From positions 457,289-521,288 of the forward strand of contig FOLJ01000002.1 in the NCBI GenBank assembly GCA_900112325.1: a DNA stretch of 64,000 nt, read 5' to 3'. A program made the position numbers and the translations under genes. Every line of letters starts with the position of its first letter. The stretch's first letter is position 1. This DNA is from Micromonospora sediminimaris. GTDB lineage: Bacteria; Actinomycetota; Actinomycetes; Mycobacteriales; Micromonosporaceae. The notes below the pieces were generated by a model that searched no databases, was not told the origin of the DNA, and was given only the letters and a program-made list of their open reading frames with translations. Below are positions 25,044-33,468 of this stretch, piece by piece.

Positions 25044-26171
25044 TCAGTCCCAGACGGTGCGGCGTACGCCGCCGTGCAGGCCGCAGGCCCGGGGGCTGCC
25101 ACCGGCGAGGCTGACCTTGCCGTTCTCGCACTGCACCAGGTAGCCGCGCCCCTCCCAGAAGCCGGGCACGCAGTCGAAGTGGTCGCACACCTCGCGGGCC
25201 GGTTCACGGACCCGTTTCCCGCCGCAGAAGTCGTACCCCATCGGGTTCTTGGGGGCGCCGCACCGCCGCTCGGGTTTCGGGCTGGCGGTGCTGGTGTCGG
25301 TGCTGCGCGGCGCCGCCGTGGAGCCGGTGCCGCGCGCTGCGGTCGAGGTGCTGGTCGCGGCCGGCGCTCCGGTCGCGGCCACCGCGGTCTCGGTGCTGGT
25401 CGGGTCGGACGGGCCGGAGTTGGCCAGGGCCACCGGCACCATCACGGCCAACGCGGCGGCGACCACGGCGGTCCGTCGGCCACCGGGAATGAGTGCCAAC
25501 AGCCGGGCCTGCCCGGGGGTGGCGATGCCGGGACGGGACGGACGCAGCCGGGCGTGCTCGTCGATCAACTCGTCGAGCTGGTCGATGACCGCCTGGCGCT
25601 GTTCGATGGCGTCGGCGAAGGCCAGGGTGAGCACGAACCGGAACTCGGCCGCCACGTCCGGGCGCAGCAGCACCCCCGAGGTCCGCCGCCGGTCCAGCAC
25701 CTGGATCAGGGTCACCGACGCGTGCGGGTCATGGTTCAGACCGGTCATCCTGCCGTACGCCCAGTCGCGTCGGCCCCGCCCGCCGAGCAGCACCAGCCGG
25801 CGGTTGGTGACCACCGCCATGCCGGCGTCGGTGACCCGTACCCCGTCGGGCAGACGCCGACGCAGCCGACCCGTCTGCGCGCCCACGGTCAGATCGGGGG
25901 CGGGCAGTACGGCGTTGTGCCGCATCTCCACCAGTTGCGCCGCCGGCACCACCCGGAGCACCACCTCGCCGGGGGCCAGTTCCAGCGGAAGGCCGTCGCC
26001 GGCCGTGGCCGAGCCCTGGCACTGCTCGGCGAGCGTACGCAGGCGGCGCAGTTCGTCGTCGCGTCGCCGCCAGGTTCCCTCGGCGCTGCGGAACAGCCGC
26101 AGCCGGCGCTCGTTCTGCCGGCGCGCCCACCGGTACCGCCATGTCGAACCCGTCGAATCAGTCCTCGCCAC
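25044..26171 (-). CDS. Membrane protein with basic cytoplasmic part and cysteine-rich tail
   Basis: A 375-residue protein of unknown family. It starts with an arginine-rich stretch. Residues ~70-220 are a soluble domain (VVTNRRLVLLGGRGRRDWAYG, which is PH-like: a beta strand with the usual GRRDW-type turn). One membrane segment follows at about 252-270 (RTAVVAAALAVMVPVALANS). A Thr/Ser/Ala-rich linker (to ~325) leads to a C-terminal 60-residue domain with six cysteines. The start GTG at 26171 has AAGGAG at good spacing; a TTG at 26201 is less likely. The cysteine tail is probably extracytoplasmic and disulphide bonded. Confidence 0.55.
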   Translation of the reverse strand: MARTDSTGSTWRYRWARRQNERRLRLFRSAEGTWRRRDDELRRLRTLAEQCQGSATAGDGLPLELAPGEVVLRVVPAAQLVEMRHNAVLPAPDLTVGAQTGRLRRRLPDGVRVTDAGMAVVTNRRLVLLGGRGRRDWAYGRMTGLNHDPHASVTLIQVLDRRRTSGVLLRPDVAAEFRFVLTLAFADAIEQRQAVIDQLDELIDEHARLRPSRPGIATPGQARLLALIPGGRRTAVVAAALAVMVPVALANSGPSDPTSTETAVAATGAPAATSTSTAARGTGSTAAPRSTDTSTASPKPERRCGAPKNPMGYDFCGGKRVREPAREVCDHFDCVPGFWEGRGYLVQCENGKVSLAGGSPRACGLHGGVRRTVWD

Positions 26172-26201
26172 GCCGAACTCCTTCGCCGTGCATGCCACCA
26201 A

Positions 26202-26501
26202 CCGCAGGCCACCAGATGGGGTGTCACAGTGTTAACGACTGCGAGCACCGGCATGGACACGGCCAGAAGTGGTCGAATTACCCGATCGGTGGAGCAATAA
26301 GGACGAGATGGTGGTTTTGCCCTGCGCCGTTCGCCTTTCCTCTTGCGGGCTGTGACGTGACAGGCCACCCGTACGCCAATCAGTCGTACGGGTAGACGAG
26401 AGGGCTGCCGCCCTGGTGGCGGTGGCACGTGATGGCGAATCTGGTGACGAGGTGCTGGCGATACCGGAAGTGGCGGTCATGTCGGTGGATTCCAGCCGGC
26501 G
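26202..26501. promoter_or_regulatory. Divergent regulatory region of the ECF sigma operon
   Basis: A 300-base gap with an inverted repeat ACCCGTACG / CGTACGGGT (26367-26375 and 26385-26393) around a 9-base loop. It is a candidate operator or attenuator upstream of the sigma factor gene. No standard promoter motif was assigned. Confidence 0.45.
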
Positions 26502-27152
26502 GTGGCGGTGACCAGCGGCACCGGCGGCCACACCGACTCGGACCTCGCCGCGCTGGTACGAGCCGCTCAGGATGGTGACGAGGATGCGTTCCGGCTGCTG
26601 TACCGGCAGGTACAGCCCGGCCTGCTGCGCTATCTGCGGGGCATGGTCGGCGCCGACGCCGAGGACGTTGCCTCGGAGGCGTGGTTACAGATCACCCGCG
26701 ACCTGCGCCGATTCCGGGACGAAGGGGCCGGATTCCGGGCCTGGACCGCCGGGATCGCTCGACACCGGGCGCTGGATCACCTACGCCGCCAGGGACGGCG
26801 GCCCGCGGCGACGGTGTCCGTCGACGCGCTGGTCGACCTGCCTGCCGGTCAGGACACCGCCGATCAGGCCGTCCAGGCCGCCGCGACCCGCGCGGCCATT
26901 GAGTTGATCGCCACGCTGCCAAGCGACCAGGCCGAGGCGATCCTGCTCCGGGTGGTGGTCGGACTCGACGCCCGGGCCACCGCCAAGGTGCTGGGTAAGC
27001 GTCCGGGCGCGGTGCGTACCGCCGCGTGGCGGGGTCTGCGCCGGCTGGCCGCGCGCCTCGACCCGCAGACCGCCCGGGACGGCGCCTTCGCGCCCGAACC
27101 GGGACTACGCCCGCCCACGCCCACGATGCGCCGACTCGCGGCGGGTGAGTGA
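26502..27152 (+). CDS. ECF RNA polymerase sigma factor
   Basis: A 216-residue sigma-70-family protein with region 2 (DEDAFRLLYRQVQPGLLRYL, then EDVASEAWLQITRDLRRF) and region 4 (LPSDQAEAILLRVVVGLDARATAKVLGKRPGAVRTAAWRGL). There is no region 3, so it is ECF. The region-2/4 linker is ~20 residues longer than the minimum. It would direct RNA polymerase to an unknown regulon. Start GTG at 26502. The next gene overlaps it by eight bases and encodes a transmembrane protein, the likely partner. Confidence 0.85.
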   Translation: MAVTSGTGGHTDSDLAALVRAAQDGDEDAFRLLYRQVQPGLLRYLRGMVGADAEDVASEAWLQITRDLRRFRDEGAGFRAWTAGIARHRALDHLRRQGRRPAATVSVDALVDLPAGQDTADQAVQAAATRAAIELIATLPSDQAEAILLRVVVGLDARATAKVLGKRPGAVRTAAWRGLRRLAARLDPQTARDGAFAPEPGLRPPTPTMRRLAAGE

Positions 27153-27978
27153 CGCAATGATCCGGGACGACGCCAGGGAAAACGAGATGAGCAAACCGTC
27201 ACCTCGCCGCATGGACAGAAAGACCGCTGATCGGCTACTGGACGCCGACCCGGTCGCCCTGAGCCAGGCCGGTCCGCTCGCTGCCCCGTTACGCGCGGCA
27301 TGCGGGCCGGCGCGGCACGACGAGATGGCTGGGGAGCATCTGGCGGTGGCTGCATTTCGGGCTGCCGCTGATCTCGCCCCCGAACCTCGACCACGGAGAG
27401 AATCAATGCTCAAAATCACGCTGGCGAAGCTGCTCACCGTCAAGGCCGCGACCGTCATCGCCGCCACTGGGCTCGGTGGCGTGGCGCTGGCCGCCGGTAC
27501 CGGCGCGCTACCCAACCCGCTGGTCGACCCGACGACACGCCCGACGACCCAGGCCCCGGCAGCACCTACCGTCACCCCGTCGCTCCCGGTCGGACCGGCT
27601 GACCGGGCCGGCGCGAGCGACGGTCCGTCGCCCTCGCTGACAGGCCTGTGCCAGGCGTACGCGGCCGGCGCCGCCACCAACCCGGGCAAGGCGTCGGAGA
27701 ACCCGGCCTTCGCCGAACTGGTCGAGGCGGCCGGCGGTGCCGGACAGGTCGACGAGTACTGCGCCGCCGCGTCGGAGGACCGCGCTCACCCCACGGGCGC
27801 GCCGAGTGGTGCCGGGCGGCCGACCACCCACCCCACCCCGAACCCGCGTGGTGCCACACCGACCGGCCGTCCCGACACGGCCACCACCAAGCGGCCCGGT
27901 GGCGTCCCGACCGTGACCGTGCCCGGTGTGCCTAACGGGAGCGTTCCGGCCGCGACGCCCCGCACCCCCGGCCGCTGA
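27145..27978 (+). CDS. Single-pass membrane protein, putative sigma-factor partner
   Basis: A 277-residue protein. The N-terminal ~90 residues are cytoplasmic and polar (RMDRKTADRLLDADPVA). One hydrophobic segment (~97-116, AATVIAATGLGGVALAAGTG) is followed by a proline/threonine-rich region and a small helical domain with two cysteines (LCQAYAAG to DEYCAAAS). It lacks the HxxxCxxC zinc anti-sigma motif. Its GTG start lies inside the sigma gene, eight bases before its end, so translation is coupled. By position it is the likely regulator of the sigma factor, but the sequence alone does not prove anti-sigma activity. Confidence 0.6.
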   Translation: MSDAMIRDDARENEMSKPSPRRMDRKTADRLLDADPVALSQAGPLAAPLRAACGPARHDEMAGEHLAVAAFRAAADLAPEPRPRRESMLKITLAKLLTVKAATVIAATGLGGVALAAGTGALPNPLVDPTTRPTTQAPAAPTVTPSLPVGPADRAGASDGPSPSLTGLCQAYAAGAATNPGKASENPAFAELVEAAGGAGQVDEYCAAASEDRAHPTGAPSGAGRPTTHPTPNPRGATPTGRPDTATTKRPGGVPTVTVPGVPNGSVPAATPRTPGR

Positions 27979-27979
27979 C

Positions 27980-28021
27980 CGCGGGGCCGGGCGGGTTCTC
28001 CCCGACCCGTCCGGCCCCGCG
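27980..28021. terminator. Convergent hairpin terminator
   Basis: Outer arms CGCGGGGCCGG (27980-27990) and CCGGCCCCGCG (28011-28021) pair perfectly. A short inner pair (CGGGT/ACCCG) extends the stem. It lies between two genes that converge and can serve both. Confidence 0.75.
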
Positions 28022-28038
28022 CCCACCTCGACAGGCGA

Positions 28039-28323
28039 TCAGGGTGATTCGACCGTGCTGATCAGGAACTTCTGGACTTCGGCCTCGACGATCGCCACCT
28101 GCTGCTCAGGTTCGGGGCCGGCGCCGCGGAAGTCCAGCAGCTGCTCCTCGGACTCCCACCGCTCGTAGACGTTGATCCGACCCGGCTCGATCAGGTCCGG
28201 ACTGATGGCGAAGTCGAGGCAACCGGGTGCCTCGCGAGCCTGGCGGACGATCTCTGCGCAGGTGGCCAGGTAGTCGTCCCGCCCGGCGGGATCGACCTGT
28301 AGCGTGCCGGCGACGATCAGCAA
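28039..28323 (-). CDS. Antibiotic-biosynthesis-monooxygenase-fold (ABM) protein
   Basis: A 94-residue dimeric ferredoxin-like alpha+beta protein: VAGTLQVDPAGRDDYLATC, then EAPGCLDFAISPDL and NVYERWESEEQLLDFRGA. These are the classic ABM strand and helix positions, including the W of YERW. Relatives act as quinol monooxygenases or have no known reaction. No ATG/GTG fits. A TTG at 28323 has GGAGG six bases upstream on the coding strand, so it is taken as the start. The TipA-like regulator gene is upstream on the same strand (72-base gap). Confidence 0.75.
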   Translation of the reverse strand: MLIVAGTLQVDPAGRDDYLATCAEIVRQAREAPGCLDFAISPDLIEPGRINVYERWESEEQLLDFRGAGPEPEQQVAIVEAEVQKFLISTVESP

Positions 28324-28394
28324 GGCAACCTCCGAAGATCGGGAGAGCGGACGCCAGTCATACTCTCCCGATCCGCGATCGTCCGCACGCCCGA

Positions 28395-29153
28395 TCAGGC
28401 GCGGCTGATCGCGTTCGCGTGAATCGCCTCGGACAGGTACTCGGTCAGGCCGGGAGCCTTCGCCTCGTAGTGCGCGGTGAACCGTTCGTCGGCGAGGTAC
28501 AGGTCGGCCAGCCCGGTGTGGATCTCGTACGAGCACTCGTAGAACCAGCGGCTGATCTGCTGCCGGTGCTCCTCAGCCAGCTCCATGGCCTCCGGCCCGT
28601 CGGCCGGCGCGCCCGAGGCCAGCAGCGCCACGATCCGCCGCCCCCAGTCCTCCGTCTCGGCCTTGAACCGCTGCCAGTCCTGCTTGCTGTAGCTCGACGT
28701 CCGCCGGGTCGACTCCCGGTACGCCTCGGTGCCGCCCCACCGCCGCTCCGCCTCCTCGGCGTGCGCGTCCGGGTCGAAGTCACCGAAGACCTCGAACCGC
28801 TCCTGCGGGGTCAGTTGGATGTTCATCTTGCTCGCCTCCATCGCGAATTCGATCGCCGCGACCATCTCCTGAAGGCGCTTGATCCGCACCGTCAACAGCT
28901 CGTGCTGGCGGCGCAGGTGCGCTCCCGGTTCGCTCGCCGGGTCGTCGAGGATCACGGCGATCTCGTCCAACGGGAACCCCAGCTCGCGGTAGTACCGGAT
29001 CAGCTGCAGCCGTTCCAGGTCCGCCTCGGAATAGCGGCGGTAGCCCGAGCTGCTACGCCCGCTCGGCGTCAGCAGACCGATCTCGTCGTAGTAGTGCAGC
29101 GTCCGGACTGTCACGCCGGCGAGCTTCGCCACCTGACCAACCGTGTAGGCCAT
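28395..29153 (-). CDS. MerR-family regulator with TipAS antibiotic-recognition domain
   Basis: A 252-residue TipAL-like protein. The N-terminal MerR HTH has MAYTVGQVAKLAGVTVRTLH and YYDEIGLLTPSGRSSSGYR. A dimerisation helix spans about 80-120. The C-terminal TipAS-like domain (~140-252) has GGTEAYRESTRRTSSYSKQDW and the DGPEAMELAEEHRQQISRWF helix, typical of TipA and SkgA/Mta. In TipA the domain binds thiopeptide antibiotics and triggers promoter unwinding. It may regulate the ABM gene downstream or its own operon. Start ATG at 29153 with GGAAAGGGG upstream. Confidence 0.85.
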   Translation of the reverse strand: MAYTVGQVAKLAGVTVRTLHYYDEIGLLTPSGRSSSGYRRYSEADLERLQLIRYYRELGFPLDEIAVILDDPASEPGAHLRRQHELLTVRIKRLQEMVAAIEFAMEASKMNIQLTPQERFEVFGDFDPDAHAEEAERRWGGTEAYRESTRRTSSYSKQDWQRFKAETEDWGRRIVALLASGAPADGPEAMELAEEHRQQISRWFYECSYEIHTGLADLYLADERFTAHYEAKAPGLTEYLSEAIHANAISRA

Positions 29154-29189
29154 GGTTCCCCCTTTCCGGAACCACGGTCCCGCCTGCCG

Positions 29190-31517
29190 TTACGTGAGGG
29201 TCAAGCCAGATTCTGCGACGCCGGACACCTCCGGCGGGTCGGCCTTCACCAGGACGGTACGCAACTCGGCCAGGCCGGTCGGGCGGCCGTAGCGGTAACC
29301 CTGCCCTTGCAGGCAGCCGATCGCGACCACGGCCTCGTGCTGCCGCTTGGTCTCCACCCCCTCGGCCACCACGCTCAGGTCGAACGCGCCGGCCAGCCGG
29401 GTCACCATCTCCACCGTCGCGTACGCCCTGGTGTCCTCAGGGATCCGGGCCACGAACGACCGATCGATCTTCAGCTCGGTCGCCGGGATCCGGTGCAGGT
29501 AACTCAGCGACGAGTATCCGGTGCCGAAGTCGTCGATGGCGATCCGGATGCCCAGCTCGCGCAGTTGCCGCAGCCGGTCCAGCACCGCGTCGCTGCCCTC
29601 GATCAGCGCCGACTCGGTCAGTTCCAGGGTCAGCGCCCGTGGTGCCAGCCCGGCGCCCGCGGTGGCCTCGGTGACGGTGGCGATCAGGTCGGGACGGCGC
29701 AGGTGCGACGCGGCGATGTTCACCGCGACCGTCGCCGACGGAACGTGGTCCTGCCAGGTGGCCGCCGCCCGGCACGCCTCGTGGATGACCCACCTGTCGA
29801 TCGGCAGGATCAGCCCGGTCTCCTCGGCCAGCGGCAGGAACCGGGCCGGGCTGAGCACGCCCAGCCGGGGATGCCGCCACCGCACCAACGCCTCCGCGCT
29901 GCGCACCGCCCCGGTGGCCAGGTCCACGATCGGTTGGAACTCCAGGTGCAACTGCTTCTCGTCGACGGCCCGCCGCAGGTCGGCGATCAGCTCGGCCCGG
30001 CTCACCGCCGACTCCCGCAGCCCCTGCGTGCACCGTCGGTACGCGGATTTGCCGGCCGCCTTCGCCGCGTACATCGCGATGTCCGCGTCGCGCAGCAGAT
30101 CCGTGTGCGAAATGTGCTGCGGCCCGTACTCGGCGATACCGATGCTGGCCGAGGGGTGCACCCCGACCAGTTCCTCCCCGGGCGATGGTTGCAGCGCCGC
30201 CAACAACCGCTCGGCCAGTCGTTCCGGTGCCAACGGCCGCCCGTCGGTGACCAGCACCGCGAACTCGTCACCACCGATCCGGGCGATCATGCCGTCGTCA
30301 CCGACCGCCCGACGCATCCGCCGGGACAGGCCGGACAGCAGCGTGTCGCCGGTGGTGTGCCCGAACCGATCGTTCACCTGCTTGAACCCGTCCAGGTCCA
30401 ACAGCAGCACGGCGACCCGGTCGGTGCCGCGCAACGCACCACGCAGCCGGCGGGTGAACGCCAGCCGGTTGGGCAGCCCGGTGAGCTGGTCGACGTAGGC
30501 GAGCTTGCGTAGCTGCACCACCAGACGCAGGTTCTCGTTGGCCGCCAGGCCCTGCCGAAGCGCCAGCATGGCCAACAACGCCATCATCGCCAGGAAGATC
30601 GGCATCGGGGTGTGACCGCTGGCGTCGCGGGCCAGCATGGTCGCCACGATCGCCCCGCCCACCGGCAGGTAGGGCAGCACCACCCGCCACCACGGCGGCA
30701 ACGGTGCCTCCCCGGCCTCCTCGACAGCGCCGTGGTCCCGAGGTGGGGGCATCCCGGTCGCCACCACGATCAGCAGGTAGCTCACCGGCCAGAGCACGTC
30801 GACCGGGGTGCCGGGCTGGTAGGTGCCGGCGGCCACCAGCGCCACGTAGACCGTGTCGGCCACCGCCCGTACCGTCAGGCCCACGCCGAGCAGCGCCATC
30901 GGCCGCCACACCGGTCGGCCCGGGCCGACCACCGCGACCAGGATGGTCAGCTGCATCAGGTCGAACATCGGGTACAGCAGGCCGGCGGTGCGTAGCGGCT
31001 CGTCCAGGTCGGCCAGACTGACGTTGCGGAAGATCAACAGCCAGCCGATCGGAATCAGCGCCAGCCCGACGATCACCCCGTCGAGCAGAGTCCGGGCCCG
31101 ACCCACCGTGGTACGCGGCGCGGTGACCGAGCAGAACAGCGCGGCGGTACCGGTCAGCAGGCTGGCCGCGAAGATCAACCCGATGGGCAGGGTGTGTGGC
31201 AGGCTCTCCCCGAGCAGCCGCTGGGACGTCCACAGTGCCCGGCCGGCCAGCGACAACGCCATGGTGGCGGCCAGCAGTAGCCAGAACCGGCGCAGCGTCG
31301 CCGGGTGCCGGCGGGCCGCCGCGAGGCAGGCCACCGCCGCCCAGCCCGCCACGGTGAGCGCACCCAGATCGCTGACCAGCGCGCCGGCGGGCAGCCCCAG
31401 CACCAACCAGAGCGCCTCGATCGCGACGACGACACCGGCACCGACCAGCCCCACCCGGCCGACCCGGTCCGTTCCGGGCGAGCGCGCGGCAGCCCGCTCG
31501 ACGTCCTTTCGCGACAC
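29190..31517 (-). CDS. Membrane GGDEF-EAL cyclic-di-GMP signalling protein
   Basis: A 775-residue protein. The N-terminal ~340 residues hold about 9-10 membrane helices forming an integral membrane sensor. A GGDEF domain follows (LTGLPNRLAFTRRL, FGHTTGDTLL, RIGGDEFAVLV), with the intact signature, then EAL (SAEALVRWRHP, ELTESALIEG, DDFGTGYSSLSYL, KIDRSFVARI). Both catalytic signatures look intact, so it may make and degrade cyclic di-GMP, the dimer that controls development through BldD in actinomycetes. The GTG at 31517 is chosen for GGAG 8 bases upstream; a longer GTG start at 31550 has no good site. Confidence 0.85.
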   Translation of the reverse strand: MSRKDVERAAARSPGTDRVGRVGLVGAGVVVAIEALWLVLGLPAGALVSDLGALTVAGWAAVACLAAARRHPATLRRFWLLLAATMALSLAGRALWTSQRLLGESLPHTLPIGLIFAASLLTGTAALFCSVTAPRTTVGRARTLLDGVIVGLALIPIGWLLIFRNVSLADLDEPLRTAGLLYPMFDLMQLTILVAVVGPGRPVWRPMALLGVGLTVRAVADTVYVALVAAGTYQPGTPVDVLWPVSYLLIVVATGMPPPRDHGAVEEAGEAPLPPWWRVVLPYLPVGGAIVATMLARDASGHTPMPIFLAMMALLAMLALRQGLAANENLRLVVQLRKLAYVDQLTGLPNRLAFTRRLRGALRGTDRVAVLLLDLDGFKQVNDRFGHTTGDTLLSGLSRRMRRAVGDDGMIARIGGDEFAVLVTDGRPLAPERLAERLLAALQPSPGEELVGVHPSASIGIAEYGPQHISHTDLLRDADIAMYAAKAAGKSAYRRCTQGLRESAVSRAELIADLRRAVDEKQLHLEFQPIVDLATGAVRSAEALVRWRHPRLGVLSPARFLPLAEETGLILPIDRWVIHEACRAAATWQDHVPSATVAVNIAASHLRRPDLIATVTEATAGAGLAPRALTLELTESALIEGSDAVLDRLRQLRELGIRIAIDDFGTGYSSLSYLHRIPATELKIDRSFVARIPEDTRAYATVEMVTRLAGAFDLSVVAEGVETKRQHEAVVAIGCLQGQGYRYGRPTGLAELRTVLVKADPPEVSGVAESGLTLT

Positions 31518-31550
31518 AGCGATCGCTCCGGCTCTCTCTCGTGCGTACAC

Positions 31551-31977
31551 CCTCGACGGCGAGGTCCTGCCCTGGCAAACCCCGAAAGCCTAGCCACGCC
31601 CGCAGCCGCCCCGCCAGATCCAACGCTGGGCAAGTCCACAACCTTATGGCTCGCCGGGCCCCACCTGGTCTCCCGCCGACCGCCTCGCGACTCGTCCGGC
31701 TGCGGCGATGCGGGCAGCGCCCCGCTCGCGGTCGCCCCGCTGTATGCCCTGTCGCGTCCTCCCGCTCCCCGGGGGCCGCGCCTTCCGCTCCACCCACCGC
31801 CACGCCTCACTCCAACACGGAGCGTGACACGCTGCGGTCATTACGCTACGTCACTAAGCGTGACCGTCCGGCCCGCCACCGACAATGTTGTCTGCCGGCC
31901 GAAGGTTAGGTTGTCACCCTGGCGGGAGGCGGTTACCGTCCGCGATCGACGGTCGGAGATCCGGCTGGGCGCTGCGC
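31551..31977. promoter_or_regulatory. Intergenic region upstream of the GGDEF-EAL gene
   Basis: 427 bases with no convincing gene. The octamer AGCGTGAC occurs at 31821-31828 and again at 31856-31863. AGCGT-GAC-ACGCT (31821-31833) is a palindrome, and an imperfect inverted repeat spans about 31833-31866. They sit about 300 bases upstream of the GGDEF-EAL start and may be regulator sites. Confidence 0.35.
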
Positions 31978-33468
31978 TCACGCCCATTCTTCGTCGGGCG
32001 CTGCCGCTGCGGTCGCCGGTGGGCCGCCGTGGGTCCACGGGGTCTCCTCGACGGCCGGAAACGCCGCAGCCGGCACGTAGGCATCGCTCAGCGTGGTGTA
32101 GCAGAGCCGCTCCCCGACTTCCGGCACGCTGCCCGGGCTGGCCGTCAGGCCGCGTCCCATCCCGCCGGACAACTCCAACACCACCTCGGTCTTGCCGTCG
32201 GCCGTCGGGGTGACGAACACCGTCCGCGCCTTCTGCCCGGGACGGGACGGGCTGGACAGCGTCGCGCCGACCGGCACCAGCACCGGATCGGTGGTCATCA
32301 GCTGGATGCGCGGGCGCAGCACCGGCCGGCGGCCGGAGTCATCGACCCGGGTCGGGTCGGCCAGCAGCACCTCGCCGACGAACGCCTCGCCGGTCAGCCG
32401 GTACTCCGCCATCACCAGCGGGTCGTCGTAGGCGCGCTGCACCGCGTAGGTGGCGGCGGCCCGCTCCAGGCGGTGCAGCCGGGCCGCGGCGGCCACCGCA
32501 CCGTCCCGGCGCGGCTGCGGCGCGCCGTCGGAGTCGAGGTGGTCGGCGTGGGCGGTGAAGGCGTCCCGGTCGCCGTCCCATCGCCCGGCCACCCGGGCGC
32601 CGGGCGGCAGGGCACGCAGCAACCCCAGGCCGCGCCACATCAGCTCCCAGGTGGGCGTCAGCTGGTCCCGGAGCAGCCGCTCCAGCTCCGCGTACGCCTC
32701 GACGCGCGTCGCCTCGTCGTCGGCGGCGGAGTACGCCTCGATGGCCGGTGCCAGCAGCCGGTTGTCGAACTCGGGATCGGTGGCTGGGCCGGCCGGCGGA
32801 CAGAGCGACGGGTCCTCGGCCCGGGCGGCGGCCTCGGCACCGGAGAGCCCGGCCGACGGGGCGATCCAGCCCAGCAGTGCCGGCAGGTGCAGATCCTCCA
32901 CCGCGCTCTGCCCGGTCGCCCAGTGCAGCGTCAACGCCTGCGTCATTGCCACCAGCGCCGACGAGCCGGGATGCTCGGCCCGTTCGGCGAAGAAGGTCAG
33001 CCAGCGGCCCAGCAGTGGCACCTGCGGCGGCACCGGATACTCGCCGTCGACCCGGCGGAACCGGGTGGACCGACCGAGCAGCCGCAGGAACGTCACCCCC
33101 GCCGGGTTCGGCACCAGCAGCTGCGGGGCGTCCAGGTACCGGTACCGGACGTCCCGGCCCCGGTCCACGGCGACCGCCTCGTTCGCCGTGCGGTGGGCGT
33201 CCACATACGGCAGTACGACCGCGGCCAGCTCGGCGGCGAACGCGAACCGTTGGTCCCGGTTACGTGGCTGCGGCACGATCAACAGGCGTCCCTCACCAGG
33301 AGCCGAGCCGACCATCGCGGCGAGCGGAGCGTTGGCCTCCCCTGCCATCGACAGCGGCACCAGCACCAGAGGTCGCCTCGACAGGTGCAGATGCCGCACG
33401 GTGGCCACCGGTTGGGCGACCCCCGTGGCCACCGCCTGCGCCGCCGCCAGCGCCCGCAACGTACTCAT
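31978..33468 (-). CDS. Conserved-looking hypothetical protein coupled to a nuclease
   Basis: A 496-residue soluble protein with no recognised domain. The N-terminal ~90 residues look like a beta-alpha nucleotide-fold region (LVLVPLSMAGEANAPLAAMV, GRLLIVPQPRNRDQRFAFAAEL). The middle is helical and rich in arginine-acid pairs, ending with WGxxRxxx-type charged helices. The C-terminal ~110 residues are beta-rich, ending ELSGGMGRGL. No signal peptide or membrane segment is seen. Its ATG overlaps the upstream nuclease stop as ATGA, so the two proteins are made together. The pairing is the main clue to its role. Confidence 0.6.
   Translation of the reverse strand: MSTLRALAAAQAVATGVAQPVATVRHLHLSRRPLVLVPLSMAGEANAPLAAMVGSAPGEGRLLIVPQPRNRDQRFAFAAELAAVVLPYVDAHRTANEAVAVDRGRDVRYRYLDAPQLLVPNPAGVTFLRLLGRSTRFRRVDGEYPVPPQVPLLGRWLTFFAERAEHPGSSALVAMTQALTLHWATGQSAVEDLHLPALLGWIAPSAGLSGAEAAARAEDPSLCPPAGPATDPEFDNRLLAPAIEAYSAADDEATRVEAYAELERLLRDQLTPTWELMWRGLGLLRALPPGARVAGRWDGDRDAFTAHADHLDSDGAPQPRRDGAVAAAARLHRLERAAATYAVQRAYDDPLVMAEYRLTGEAFVGEVLLADPTRVDDSGRRPVLRPRIQLMTTDPVLVPVGATLSSPSRPGQKARTVFVTPTADGKTEVVLELSGGMGRGLTASPGSVPEVGERLCYTTLSDAYVPAAAFPAVEETPWTHGGPPATAAAAPDEEWA

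Noticed and set aside
28227..30512. 761-codon plus-strand frame over the MerR and GGDEF-EAL genes
   Set aside because: Antisense to two genes with intact catalytic motifs; no recognisable domain.
30298..31803. 501-codon minus-strand frame across the GGDEF-EAL N-terminal region
   Set aside because: Alternative-frame shadow of the real gene; no domain and no ribosome binding site.
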